NCBI RefSeq assembly: GCF_001649575.2
Contig: NC_051436.1
Coordinates: 11,320,349-11,384,348 of the forward strand
Direction: 5' to 3'
Source of the DNA: Kryptolebias marmoratus
Lineage: Eukaryota; Chordata; Actinopteri; Cyprinodontiformes; Rivulidae
DNA: 64,000 nucleotides
In this document: in pieces, positions 33,595-43,329 of the stretch
Layout: every line of letters starts with the position of its first letter
Position numbering within the stretch: position 1 is the stretch's first letter
Notes under the pieces: generated by a model
What the model saw: only the letters and a program-made list of their open reading frames with translations
The model's database searches: none
Told to the model about the DNA's origin: nothing
Made by a program: the position numbers and the translations under genes

Positions 33595-34290
33595 GATGGT
33601 TTTACCCGTGTCTGCGTTTCTTTGTCTGTCTATTAGCAAAGCATATCATGAACTAGAGGACGGATGCTATTAAAACTCTCAGGAAGTAATTATTGGATGC
33701 ACATCTACAACTGATTACCTTTTGGAGGCAATTGCATTCAAGATGACCGCCATAGCTAAGCAAACTTAGCAAACTCAAAAATGGTTACAACTCAGTTTTA
33801 CTGAGCTAAAATATGGTGTGATAGCAGCTGGGTAACATTCCCAACGCATGCTTTGAAAGCTACACAATGGACACAAGTTTTTGCCTAAATCGTTGACTTT
33901 ATCTGTTAGCGTCAATCATGTCTGTCTGTTAGCAAAATATCTTTTTAACCACCAGTTAGATTTCAGAGAAACTCTCGGAAAGTAATCATTGGTTGTGCAG
34001 CTACAACTCATGAACTTTTGAAGTCACTGCAATTCAAGATGGCCACCACAGCTAAGTGACATTGGCAAACACAAGAATAGCTATAACTTAGTCAATTTTA
34101 CAGACATGAAGCTAAACTTCGGTATGGTGGTAGCTGAGAGTCATACCCAACACATACTCTGAGTGCTAACGCATCTCGCATAATCTCACTGTATCACATG
34201 AGGTCGCGCATAACGCCATTTACAAGGCCTGACCAAGATGGCTCTATCTTTGTTCCTTCTCTGCACAAGATGATTTCAAATTAACTCCCT
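33595..34290 (+). repeat. 300-bp dispersed family, two tandem units plus 3' block
   Basis: The phrases CTGTCTATTAGCAAAGCATATC (first bases CTGTCTATTAGCAAAG) at about 33626 and CTGTCTGTTAGCAAAATATC at about 33922 give a period near 297 bp. Both units carry CAAGATG-CCGCC or CCACC words. The 3' block (GAGGTCGCGCATAACGCC, GGCCTGACCAAGATGGC) follows as at 29.7 kb. Confidence 0.9.
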
Positions 34291-34398
34291 GGCAGGAGAG
34301 GTGGTAGGCAATATGCATTCCAGCAAGGAATGGTAGATCTTTAATTAAACAGATGAAACTCATATGTTCTTGCACCCATTCTTTCTTCACTTGCTCCA

Positions 34399-34438
<40 letters not shown>
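34399..34438 (+). repeat. Compound (CT)n-(CA)n microsatellite
   Basis: About ten CT units run directly into about ten CA units. Confidence 0.95.
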
Positions 34439-34439
34439 T

Positions 34440-35238
34440 CAGAGCACATTCAGGCATATTGGCAAATACAAAGGCTCAGAGCACACAAAGTAGCTCCTAA
34501 CCTTTTGGCCTGAGCTGCCTGCTCAGACTCAGTGGCTTGTGAAGGTTAAAGCCAAAGGAGCCAATTAAAGCCCTCAAAGCCACCCAGGACCCATTTCTTT
34601 CTTCCCCTCGTCATCCATTTATTTCCAGCTCCCCGACTCGGCGTCTAAACTTTCACAAGAACCTCTTTAATAATACATTTCGTTGGACCGTTTGAACATT
34701 AAAAACCTCGTCTTCCATCCCATCGGCGGCGGCGGCGTTTTATTGGCTGAAGGGCCAGCTGGCTCGACGACCTTTTGACCCCGCAACATGGGGCGCTTCG
34801 AGTTGCCTAATCGATTCCATGGAGACCATTTTCAGGTGTAATTAAAGTCATAACTCCTCTCACTGGAAGAACTTGGGTGGAAGGGTGGCCGCTTGACTGT
34901 CCAAAGCCACAGTTCACCGAGATCCTGTTCTTCGCAGTTACCTTCCAGTACACCGAAGGAGGTATCTGCACAAAGGTGAAGGTTTAAAGGATTTATTTAG
35001 AGCTGATGAGTGAGACACAGGTGAGCCTGCTTGATCAGGAAGTGATGCCAGCCCACTGCTCCACCTATCAAATTCCAGCCTTTTAAACTGGAGCGAGTTG
35101 CTCTGTTTATGTGAGTTGAACTCACACACAAATCAGCCACAAGGGTCTTTGTTAGACCCTTTTTTTTGTTGTTCTTTCCCCTAACCGAGGCAGTTCAAAC
35201 AGCATTCTGCATTAGGTGAGACACAAAATAGCTGAAAC
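34440..35238. other. Unique block, candidate regulatory DNA
   Basis: 34540-34860 is non-repetitive, with a GGCGGCGGCGG run at 34725-34736 and GTGTAATTAAAGTCATAAC near 34836. No exon is supported. Confidence 0.35.
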
Positions 35239-35848
35239 TGTCACAGTCCACTGTTCCTGCTCACAGTCCACAGCCACAGTAATTTTCTACTGCCTTGCCA
35301 CGCCTCCTGATTCCACGCCTCCTGCAATTAGTCATCATCACCACCTGTTTCTCACAGTACTTAAGCTCACTCTCCACACCAAGCCAGTGCCAGATTATTG
35401 AAAGGTTCATGCCAAGTAAATGTCCAGCGTACTCTCACAGTTCATGACCGCCTCGATTATGACCCCTTGCCTGCACCTCGACTCTTGTCTCTCGCCTTCT
35501 CATCATCGGATACTTTCCTGGACTCCGACCACTGGCTAGCGACCTCGCTTCCCCATCTTTGACTACGCCTTTTGGTTCGTACCCTTCTGGTTTTGGCTGC
35601 TCTCCTCTGACCTTCTGGCTCTGACCTCTCGGGTGTCCCCGGACTCTCCCACTAGCCTACGCCCTCTCCTGAGAGACTTTGTTTTTCCCCACTCTCGCCT
35701 CTCGGCGGACTTACCTGCCGCGAGACTCCCTCCTTTCCATCCTGAGGGTTTCATCCTGGGAACTAGCCTTCCAGCTAATACTTCAGCTCCAATAAACATC
35801 GTAAAACTTTGCCTGTGTCTGCCTGTTCGGTTTTGCCAAGCCTTGTCA
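35239..35848 (+). mobile_element. Solo LTR-like element (610 bp)
   Basis: It starts TGTCACAG, ends CCTTGTCA, and is flanked by GAAAC on the left and GAAGC on the right, a near-perfect 5-bp target duplication. Inside are a TTAAG core-promoter-like word near 35360 and AATAAA at 35791, close to the 3' end. No internal coding region or second LTR was found, so it fits a solo LTR left by recombination, most likely of a Ty3/gypsy-type element. The LTR type is inferred. Confidence 0.65.
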
Positions 35849-35853
35849 GAAGC

Positions 35854-36625
35854 ATCCCCTTAAAGCCCCCCACAATGGGACTTTGCGAAAACCTTAAATA
35901 CATTTTGCCATTTTTTGCACCATTTTCTTCTCTCGAGGTCAGCTCAGCAGTTCGGTTCTCAACTTCACTTTTGCGAAGGCTCACCGTGGAATCTGACGAA
36001 AACAAGAGTTTTTTTGAAATGAGAGTTGGATGGAAACCGAGCAATTAAAAACAAAACAAGAAGCTGCAAAAGAGGAAACGCTTTGACAAGAGTGGAACTC
36101 CGACGCTGGGCTTGTTTAGTTTCGGTCGTTGCCCTCCAGCCTCCAGGCCAGCCTCTCTTTTACATGTGTGCAGTTTATTGCTGGATAAGACGAGCCCTGA
36201 AGGCGGCAGCAAGCTGTGTGTCTGCTCATGACTTCTTCGTGTAATTTTTCAGCTGGTTTATTTCGGCTCGAGGCGTTTGCTCCTTGGCTCCCCCGTGCTC
36301 GGATTAGACAAACGCTGCCTCTGCTTCCTGCTGTGTTTTGGTCCGGCAATCAGCACAAGTGAAAAAAATAAATACTGGTGACAAAAATAAAAAGAGCTGA
36401 CTGACATCCTCGCAAAAAAATTAAATAAATAAAGCAAATGCTGTAGTGCGATGCTCAAAAGTACCACTGGGTTTGTTTAACAAAATTAAGGGCGCCGATA
36501 CATATGGAGCCCCCCATAATAATGTCCTGTCCAAAGTTTTTGCCAGTTTGCAATTTATACATCAAAACATGCAGCTCGATCAGGTGCGAGTTATGAGTTT
36601 TATAGTTTTAATTGTGGTACATTAC
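35854..36625. other. Unique stretch, no gene seen
   Basis: No exon is supported. A TAAA-rich A-run lies at 36412-36432. Confidence 0.4.
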
Positions 36626-36860
36626 ACTGCGTGGCCAAAATTTTCGGAAAACTTCGAGACATTTCCCCATACACAAGGGCAGCAGTGACTCGGGAGGTAG
36701 GGCTTCGTCCGGTTGACCGTTCAAACCCCCGCCTCAGCCGTTGTGTCTTTGGGCAAGACACTTCACCTGCCTTGCCAGAGAGTGTCAGACACAAGTGTAT
36801 GGTTACCATGGTGACCCGAATGAGCCACTTACCAGCCTATTTTGTGCATGTCCACCCTCT
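36626..36860 (+). repeat. SINE-like repeat next to a Tc1-type inverted end
   Basis: TACACTGCGTGGCCAAAATT at 36628 resembles a Tc1-type terminal repeat. From 36680, GTGACTCGGGAGGTAGGGC and GACCGTTCAAACCC resemble A-box and B-box words of a tRNA-like SINE. TCTTTGGGCAAGACACTTCA is a common fish repeat phrase. No tail or target duplication was fixed. Confidence 0.5.
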
Positions 36861-36869
36861 CTTCCACTA

Positions 36870-37115
36870 AATAGTTTGGGGAGAATCTTTAGCCAAGCTA
36901 ATAATGTTCCTTCTCTGAATTATGAAATGTTGCTAATGTGGACGTTCTCGTCACCTGCTGGTGAGGCATGGGTACTTCATCTTTTTTGTTAGAATCACTT
37001 GAACATTTATTTTGTTGTTGTTGTTGCTGTTATGAACAAAGAAAAAAAATTATCAAGTAATTGAAGAGTATCAGAGTAATTGAAATGGGACTTCAAACTC
37101 CGTTTCCCAAAATTG
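36870..37115. other. Unique stretch, no gene seen
   Basis: A short GTT repeat lies at about 37013-37027. Nothing else was recognised. Confidence 0.4.
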
Positions 37116-37205
37116 AGGTTGTTCAAGGAGCTATCTATAGCAGGTAAGACATTATTTATTCACAACTGTCCATACTTTAAAAGATTTGAAACTACTTCTG
37201 CAAGA
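37116..37205 (-). mobile_element. AGTTC-type MITE arm fragment
   Basis: CAAAATTGAGGTTGTTC, GAGCTATCTATAGCAGG, TAAGACATTATTTATTC and ACAACTGTCCATAC are the reverse of the arm at 57.2 kb. Confidence 0.55.
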
Positions 37206-37326
37206 AATGACACTCAAACACGAAGAGCCTGATAAACATCATTAGTTAGAAAAATGTGAATCATGTAGGACCTTCAGGCATTCATCATGTTAGAGCAGCA
37301 GCGAGTCCACCCCGAAGCCTGTTACA

Positions 37327-37416
37327 CCATCCATCCATCCATCCATCCATCCATCCATCCATCCATCCATCCATCCATCCATCCATCCATCCATCCATCC
37401 ATCCATCCATCCATCC
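37327..37416 (+). repeat. (CCAT)n microsatellite, about 22 units
   Basis: A pure tetranucleotide tract. It lies at the start of a GTCCATCC-type dispersed repeat, whose own CCATCC start probably seeded it. Confidence 0.95.
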
Positions 37417-37700
37417 GTCTTTACACAGTGCAAGAGGCGAGGGACACCCTGGACAGGTTGCAATTCAGACCCAAAAAAAGGAACAAACAACCATTGACAT
37501 TCCCACTCACAATTAGGGATCATTTTGAGTTACCAATTTACCTAAAATCCATATTTTGCTGTCTGTGGGAGGAGGAAACCAAAGATTACTGGAGAATATG
37601 CACATGTTCGCGGGGAGAACACACAGAAAGGCCGGGAGGCGATTCTGCGACCCTTGCTGTGAGGCGACAGCGCCAAGCTAAGCACTGCCCCGCCGTGCCC
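37417..37700 (+). repeat. GTCCATCC-type dispersed repeat, body
   Basis: GCAAGAGGCGAGGGACACCC, TGGACAGGTTGCAATTC, CTGTGGGAGGAGGAAACC, GGGGAGAACACACAGAAAGG and GAGGCGACAGCGCCAAGC occur in the order seen in a fish interspersed repeat family also at 40.1 and 42.35 kb. Confidence 0.75.
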
Positions 37701-38269
37701 AGTGACATCATCATGTCTCCGTATGATGTCACTGAAGCCAGGGGACACAGTCATCCTTTGCCGCACTATATTTAGTCCAGTCTTCCTTATCTTCCCCCCT
37801 TACCCCTTTCACTCCCCTCCATCCCTCATTTGTCCCCCTTTTTGCCTTCTGTCCGCCACATTTTCTCCACTCGTTGGAAATCACAGCAGCAGCTTAATCT
37901 GCCCCTGCCTCTCCTCTCTCATGCTCTTCCTTTTACTCATTGTCATCTCTCCCTCCCCATATATATATATATATATATATATATTTCCCCCTTCCCTAAG
38001 TCTTTCAGCAGTTGTAAAGCAGGGAGTTTGGGGGTGGGGGGGTGGGGTTGGATTGCTCAGTGTGGCCACATCGCAGCCTTTTTGCTAGATTAATTTGTGG
38101 GAGCACCGAGCTGCACCGCGTTGCTTACTGTACGCAGTGAAAGTCACTCAGGGATTAACGGTGGGCAAGGAAGGCAGTGGCCCCCACCATCTTGCTGCCT
38201 CGACAGAAAAAGCACCCCCCCCTACACACACACACACACACTTGTACCTCCACCTCCATTTTTTTTTGT
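37701..38269. other. Low-complexity stretch before gap
   Basis: A pyrimidine-rich tract (37770-37955), an AT microsatellite (about 37959-37985), G-runs near 38030-38047 and a CA tract (about 38224-38241). No exon is supported. Confidence 0.6.
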
Positions 38270-38752
38270 NNNNNNNNNNNNNNNNNNNNNNNNNNNNNNN
38301 NNNNNNNNNNNNNNNNNNNNNNNNNNNNNNNNNNNNNNNNNNNNNNNNNNNNNNNNNNNNNNNNNNNNNNNNNNNNNNNNNNNNNNNNNNNNNNNNNNNN
38401 NNNNNNNNNNNNNNNNNNNNNNNNNNNNNNNNNNNNNNNNNNNNNNNNNNNNNNNNNNNNNNNNNNNNNNNNNNNNNNNNNNNNNNNNNNNNNNNNNNNN
38501 NNNNNNNNNNNNNNNNNNNNNNNNNNNNNNNNNNNNNNNNNNNNNNNNNNNNNNNNNNNNNNNNNNNNNNNNNNNNNNNNNNNNNNNNNNNNNNNNNNNN
38601 NNNNNNNNNNNNNNNNNNNNNNNNNNNNNNNNNNNNNNNNNNNNNNNNNNNNNNNNNNNNNNNNNNNNNNNNNNNNNNNNNNNNNNNNNNNNNNNNNNNN
38701 NNNNNNNNNNNNNNNNNNNNNNNNNNNNNNNNNNNNNNNNNNNNNNNNNNNN
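38270..38752. other. Assembly gap (483 N)
   Basis: Flanked on the left by a T-run and on the right by a run of eight G. Open frames across it are meaningless. Confidence 0.99.
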
Positions 38753-40135
38753 GGGGGGGGAGATGCTGCAAACACTATCTGACACAAATAAAAGCCAACA
38801 GGACAGCGACTGATGTTTGTCGTGTGAGCACATTTATGTTGAAGCACATGCTGTAATGTGGAAACGTTACAAAAAAACCCAAAACAATAAACTCTGTCAG
38901 AAACCTTTAAAACTGCTGCACTGTAAGCTGAATTTTTACACGCGGAACTAAATTGAAAGCAATCGTTCGAGTCTTTTGAGGCGGGGGATCTGGGGGATTT
39001 GAAGAAATAGTTTGATTTTGATTTTGATGGACTGAAGAGCTAATGGCTAGTCCCGGTGGAGTTAACGGTAACTCCAATCCCAAATATTTTTCTTTCGCTT
39101 CATGTAAACGCTATTTTAAAACTGTCTATGCCGCCATTAATTCGACGTTACATTGCCATTCACATGGAATTTGGTGGTTTTGTTGCAGGCTTAAAATAGG
39201 CATAAATATCACAGTAGAAGCAAAATTAAGGTTATTGAAGAGATAAAAGACAAAAATAAGCAGGGACTGAGAGTGGAGAAAGGAGATGGTTAGAATGTGT
39301 CAGAACCGAGAGAGTGACATGTGGAGATTGATCCGTCGAGTGCTCGTGTGGATGGATTGGAGGAACTTATTGGCCCAGTTTAAAGATCAGTCATCTGAAA
39401 CAGTTTTGCTAAAGCTGACAGCTGTTTGAGAATTGTATCTGGCAGAGCACACACACACACACACACACACACATGCCTCTCGGTCTCCTAGATACATTCA
39501 CTTGCTCTCCCAAACCTAAATGTGATTACAAACGCTGTATTTGCCAGCCCACTGTTCACTGCACATGTACAAACATTCACAACGTAGGCACACACATTTC
39601 TGCAGACACAAACAGGATAATTACCCCTGCCGGTTACAGATGAGGGAGCATTTGTCTGCGCTTACAGGAGACATGAAACAGACATGACTTTTCTTTTCTT
39701 TTTTTTTTTTACAATCTAGGCAGTTAACTTGATCATCAAACTGCAGAAAGAAATCCTTCGGGCCTTTAATGACTTTAAGGTATTTTTACACTGATATTTT
39801 TACCTCTATCTGTAAAACAAATATCAAAGCTCTGATAAAAATGCAGATTATAAAAAGATAAACGCTGAACTACTCTATGCTGAGCCAGTAGGTGGCGAGG
39901 ACAGCAGCATTACAAATACATTAAAGAACAACCTAAGCTCGGCGAGTGATTCTACAAAACCAAACATATCTCATTGGGGTTTTTTTGCATTGTTTACAAT
40001 TTACTTTCAAGAACTAATTTTTTCAGCAATTGGTCAAAGTTTATTGGCATATTGTCATTTCTGGCATGTGGCTCAGACCTGAAGCACTAGTAGCAAGCTT
40101 AAAGTAGCTGCAGTGTCATTTCTTCAAAATCCCTG
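38753..40135. other. Unique stretch with (CA)n, no gene seen
   Basis: A CA microsatellite lies at about 39448-39473. A weak AGTTC-type MITE fragment may lie at 38965-39070. A T-run is at 39700-39711. No exon is supported. Confidence 0.4.
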
Positions 40136-40139
40136 CCTG

Positions 40140-40460
40140 TCAAAGCCAACCATCCATCCGTCCGGGTCATTCGGAAGCTGGTGCCTATCTCCGGCAGTCT
40201 CTGTGCGAGAGGCGAGGAGGGGTGTGTGTGTGGGGGTGTGTGGGGGNNNNNNNNNNNNNNNNNNNNNNNNNNNNNNNNNNNNNNNNNNNNNNNNNNNNNN
40301 NNNNGGGGGGGGGGGGTACTCTGGACAGGTCACAAGTCTATCCCAGGGACGCATAGAGACAAACAAGACAAACAACCATTCCCAATTAACCCATTACCAT
40401 GAATGTTTTTTTGGTCTGTAGGAGGAAACTGGAGTACCTGGAAAAAACTCGCATGTCCAA
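40140..40460 (+). repeat. GTCCATCC-type repeat interrupted by G-rich expansion and gap
   Basis: The left part (CCATCCATCCGTCC, GAAGCTGGTGCCTATCTCC, GCGAGAGGCGAGG) and right part (TACTCTGGACAGGTCACAAG, GGAGGAAACTGGAGTACC) belong to one family copy. The expected few bases between GAGGCG and TACxCTGGACAGG are replaced by a GT/G-rich tract with a 58-N gap. Confidence 0.75.
40247..40304. other. Assembly gap (58 N)
   Basis: Flanked by G-runs on both sides, inside a dispersed repeat. Confidence 0.99.
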
Positions 40461-40469
40461 AGGAGAGAG

Positions 40470-41145
40470 CATGTAAACCCGTAAATTTCTTGTTTTAAAC
40501 ACTATATTGTCTCCCACATACTTGAACTCTTCCGGCTGAGGCAGGAGGCTCTTTCACAAGACACCTCAGGCTGGGACTTTGACGCCTTCTGGCCGCCTCG
40601 GTGGGATTTCTGAATGGACCGAGGCGTTGTGTGGGGTGGGATCAAAGCCAACTCTCCCCCTGATGCTCTTTTGTGCCGGGAAGCAAAGTAGAAACAGAGC
40701 CGAAACGGTCGACATGTAAAAAGGTAAGCTGGCTTTGGGGCTTAATAATGTGATAAAGTGAGGACACACGGTCTGTGCGACCACCCGGTCTTAGGATTAA
40801 ACAACAACTAACAGGTTTATTACTGAGGGATGACTCACAGCAACTTTACATTTAGTTTAAAAAGAAAAAAAAGGGTAACCACAAAGAGAATCGCTAATTT
40901 GTCATGTTTAGAAAACAATACGAGAGAAATGTCCGTCACACATTTAATGAGCTGACTTCTGTTCCACGCCTCTTTTGGTTCCACAGTGCTTCCTTCATTT
41001 CTGAAAGCTCACGTCTGGGCTGGACAACTGGCTCCATCGCTGATTTATGACCAGTCAAAGGCAGCATAAAGACGGACTGGGTTGTGTGGCCATTTTGTGG
41101 AACTGTTTTGTGAAAGAGCCTAGAGACGATGTGACAATGCAGTAC
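40470..41145. other. Unique stretch, no gene seen
   Basis: No exon or repeat was recognised. Confidence 0.4.
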
Positions 41146-41149
41146 AACC

Positions 41150-41556
41150 TCTCCATTAGTTTAGCATTGTCATGTTTCAGTTTATGTTAGTTTTGTTTAG
41201 TTTATCTTAGCTCATATTTTAGATATTGTTAGATTGTTAGAGTCCTAATTGTCGTTTAGTTCAGCTTTAACTTTATCATGATTTAATTTAGATTATCTTA
41301 GCTACTATTTTGACTGTCTTAACTCATGTTTAGATATGTTTAGTTTCATGATTTTACTTAGGTTATCCTATATTTCATTTAGATTATACATGACTGATGG
41401 GTTTCTTTTCTTTTTTTTTTTTGACGTTTTATCTCTATATTTGCTGTATGTTTGCTGTATTTGATTCTGTACCTGATTGTTGTTTCTGTGTTGTAAAGCA
41501 CTTTAAATCGTCTTGTTGCGGAAAAGTGCTATATAAATAAATTTCACTTCACTTCA
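41150..41556 (+). mobile_element. LINE-type 3' tail with TTAG-rich leader
   Basis: The 3' end TTGTAAAGCACTTTAAATCG, AAAAGTGCTATATAAATAAA and a (TTCAC)n tail is the kind of terminus seen in fish L2/CR1-type non-LTR elements. The preceding 250 bp (41150-41400) is a degenerate TTTAGTTTATCTTAG-type sequence with no coding content. A 5'-truncated insertion is likely. Confidence 0.55.
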
Positions 41557-41559
41557 CTA

Positions 41560-41845
41560 CAACGAGATAGCTGCTGAAAACATGAAAATGGTTGTGGACA
41601 TAAGAAAAATCTATGAATAGAACAATTTAAAATCATGTAGTCACAAAATGCAGCTGAAACCTATTTTTAAAATAGAGAGAAAAAATACTGTTAAAACCTA
41701 CACCAATCAAAATTAGTATTATTATTTTTTTAAAATCCAATTTTAAACACGTTACAACAATTTTAGCAGTTTTATGACCTGTTGAATAAAACCATAGAAC
41801 ATTCTGGCTGCTTCTTCTTCATTCGACCGATTTCAGGAGATAAAA
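41560..41845. other. Unique AT-rich stretch, no gene seen
   Basis: Nothing was recognised. Confidence 0.4.
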
Positions 41846-41847
41846 CC

Positions 41848-42066
41848 TTTGCTCAGGTGAGATAAGTTCCTTACAACGCAGAGCACTTTCTTCTTGTAGT
41901 TCTTGGACACAATTAGTATCCCAGAAAGAAGCACGACCCCGATGGCAGTTATTAGAAAACTGAGCTTGAACTTGTCCTTTTTTTTATTTTTTCTTCAGCA
42001 ACAGCAAACAGTTGTTGCTTTTCTTAAAGCACCAACTTCAGCTTCAAACTCAACAAGCATCGCTCC
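41848..42066 (-). CDS. Possible exon with transmembrane segment, TGA-interrupted
   Basis: On the minus strand a strong acceptor (T-run then GGCCTGCAG, cut at about 42069) precedes a frame that reads MLVEFEAEVGALRK, meets an in-frame TGA after three Cys codons, and then continues with a Lys-rich stretch, a 19-residue hydrophobic segment (LSFLITAIGVVLLSGILIV) and a basic tail (SKNYKKK). A donor-like GTAAGG lies near 41875, or the frame runs on to a TGA near 41836. This resembles a single-pass membrane anchor. The family is not recognised. The internal TGA suggests a pseudogene, a second exon boundary or chance. Confidence 0.25.
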
Positions 42067-42069
42067 TGC

Positions 42070-42345
42070 AGGCCATTAAAAAAAAAAAAAAAAATCAATA
42101 CAACGCTGCTAAGCTAATTCAGTAAAGCTGAAACGATTTCAGAAAGTTCAATCAGGATCATTCCACTTTCAGCAGCTGCACTTGCATATTCAAAGCTACT
42201 GTGTTTGTGATTCTAGTCTTTTCTTTTTAGTAAAAAACTGACCTGAAATGTGTGGAAATCAATAAAATCTACAATTTACAAACTTATACACTTAGTCACA
42301 AACATACAAATGAAGATGACGTGGGCTAAAGATATTGGTGACGTA
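42070..42345. other. A-run then unique stretch
   Basis: An A-run of about 18 lies at 42078-42095. Nothing else was recognised. Confidence 0.5.
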
Positions 42346-42349
42346 ACAA

Positions 42350-42550
42350 AACAGCCGTCCATTTCCTTTACTTGTTCAAGCCTGTTCAGGGTCGCTTGGA
42401 GCTGGTGACAATCTCCAGCAGTCATACGGGAGCACATCCAGCACATCACGGATCCACAAAGACATCCACTCCTCCTCTCACTCACACCTCTGGACTATTG
42501 AGAATCTCATGCATGCATATTTTTGTACCGTGGGAGAAAACCCGGAACCA
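42350..42550 (+). repeat. GTCCATCC-type dispersed repeat, diverged copy
   Basis: CCGTCCATTTCC, CTGTTCAGGGTCGCTTGGAG, AGCTGGTGACAATCTCC and CCGTGGGAGAAAACCCGG follow family order. Its middle is shortened. Confidence 0.6.
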
Positions 42551-42559
42551 AAGAGTGCA

Positions 42560-43210
42560 CTTCACTTCTTTTAAGACTAGATGCTTAAAGATTTGTTTTT
42601 CCCATCTGTGTGTTCTCTTACACAAAATAAAGAGACTTCAGAATTGAAGGAAAGTGAAACGTGTTGAATAATCAGACAGGAGGAGGGAAGGACCTCCCAG
42701 CACATTGCCCTGCTGCCACTGCTCATTAGGATGATTATGATGGGACTGTTTGCAATTCTCCTGCTCCTACACTTGCTGCGTGATGGCCTACAGCTATTAA
42801 TATATCTCAGCAGTGCCGTTTAGTCTCTGACACAGACACGCATATATGCACTTGTCGTCGAAATTCTTGCTCAAACAAGTGAGTTTACATGCACCACAAG
42901 CACATGGTAATGGAGTCCATCAAGGAGCATGAAGCCCATTACTAACAACATAGCCAAAGCAGTTTTTATCTCGATTGAAAGCACCACACTCATCCTACGG
43001 AAACCTCAGTGGTACTTAAACTACAAACTAGGAACGTCCGGAGCTCATCCCAAGTAATGGATGGGGTCCCTATCATTGATCGTATCATGGTGGCCGACCA
43101 CACTCCGCTCCTGATCTTTGTTGTCGACCTGCTCTCTATGGTTTTATGTCAGCCGCACTGTGATACGGGAGCCATGCTGCAAAACAGCTGCCGTAAAAAT
43201 GGGACGTGAC
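42560..43210. other. Unique stretch upstream of a BED relic
   Basis: No exon is supported apart from the BED relic that follows. It may include decayed 5' sequence of the same hAT element. Confidence 0.35.
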
Positions 43211-43218
43211 GTGCCAAC

Positions 43219-43320
43219 ATGTCTGCGGCATGGAGGTATTTTAAAACAGAGACTGAGAGCAGTTCAGAGTTGACTTGCAATGCTTGCAGTTTGGGTATTT
43301 CTGGGGATGGAGCAACGTTC
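43219..43320 (+). pseudogene. BED zinc-finger relic of a hAT-type transposase
   Basis: From ATG the frame reads MSAAWRYFKTET with the W-x-YF signature of BED fingers, then the C-x2-C pair (Cys 20 and Cys 23, TCNACS) and ATFNPTDVELRL, matching the position of the FNTTNLxxHL segment. The His residues expected at the end of the finger are not conserved. Known BED-hAT transposases use this finger at the N-terminus to bind element ends. No catalytic domain follows; sequence after 43330 has CGGTATCAGCCGATCCC, a phrase I associate with hAT ends. It is a fragment and cannot be active. Confidence 0.6.
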
Positions 43321-43329
43321 AATCCCACC

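Noticed and set aside
33595..34290. CRISPR-like repeat and spacer structure in the tandem 300-bp units
   Set aside because: Units are ~300 bp, contiguous and diverged along their whole length; there are no short identical repeats with unique spacers, and the DNA is vertebrate-like.
36680..36760. A real tRNA gene in the SINE-like repeat
   Set aside because: Only A-box and B-box-like words are present; no cloverleaf or anticodon arm can be built with confidence.
37959..37985. AT tract as a replication or attachment site
   Set aside because: It is a plain AT microsatellite like those at 25680 and 47429, with no flanking structure.
38095..38856. Long open frames across the 483-N gap
   Set aside because: They are open only because N bases contain no stop codons; the same applies at 14700-15476, 21221-21610 and 40113-40421.
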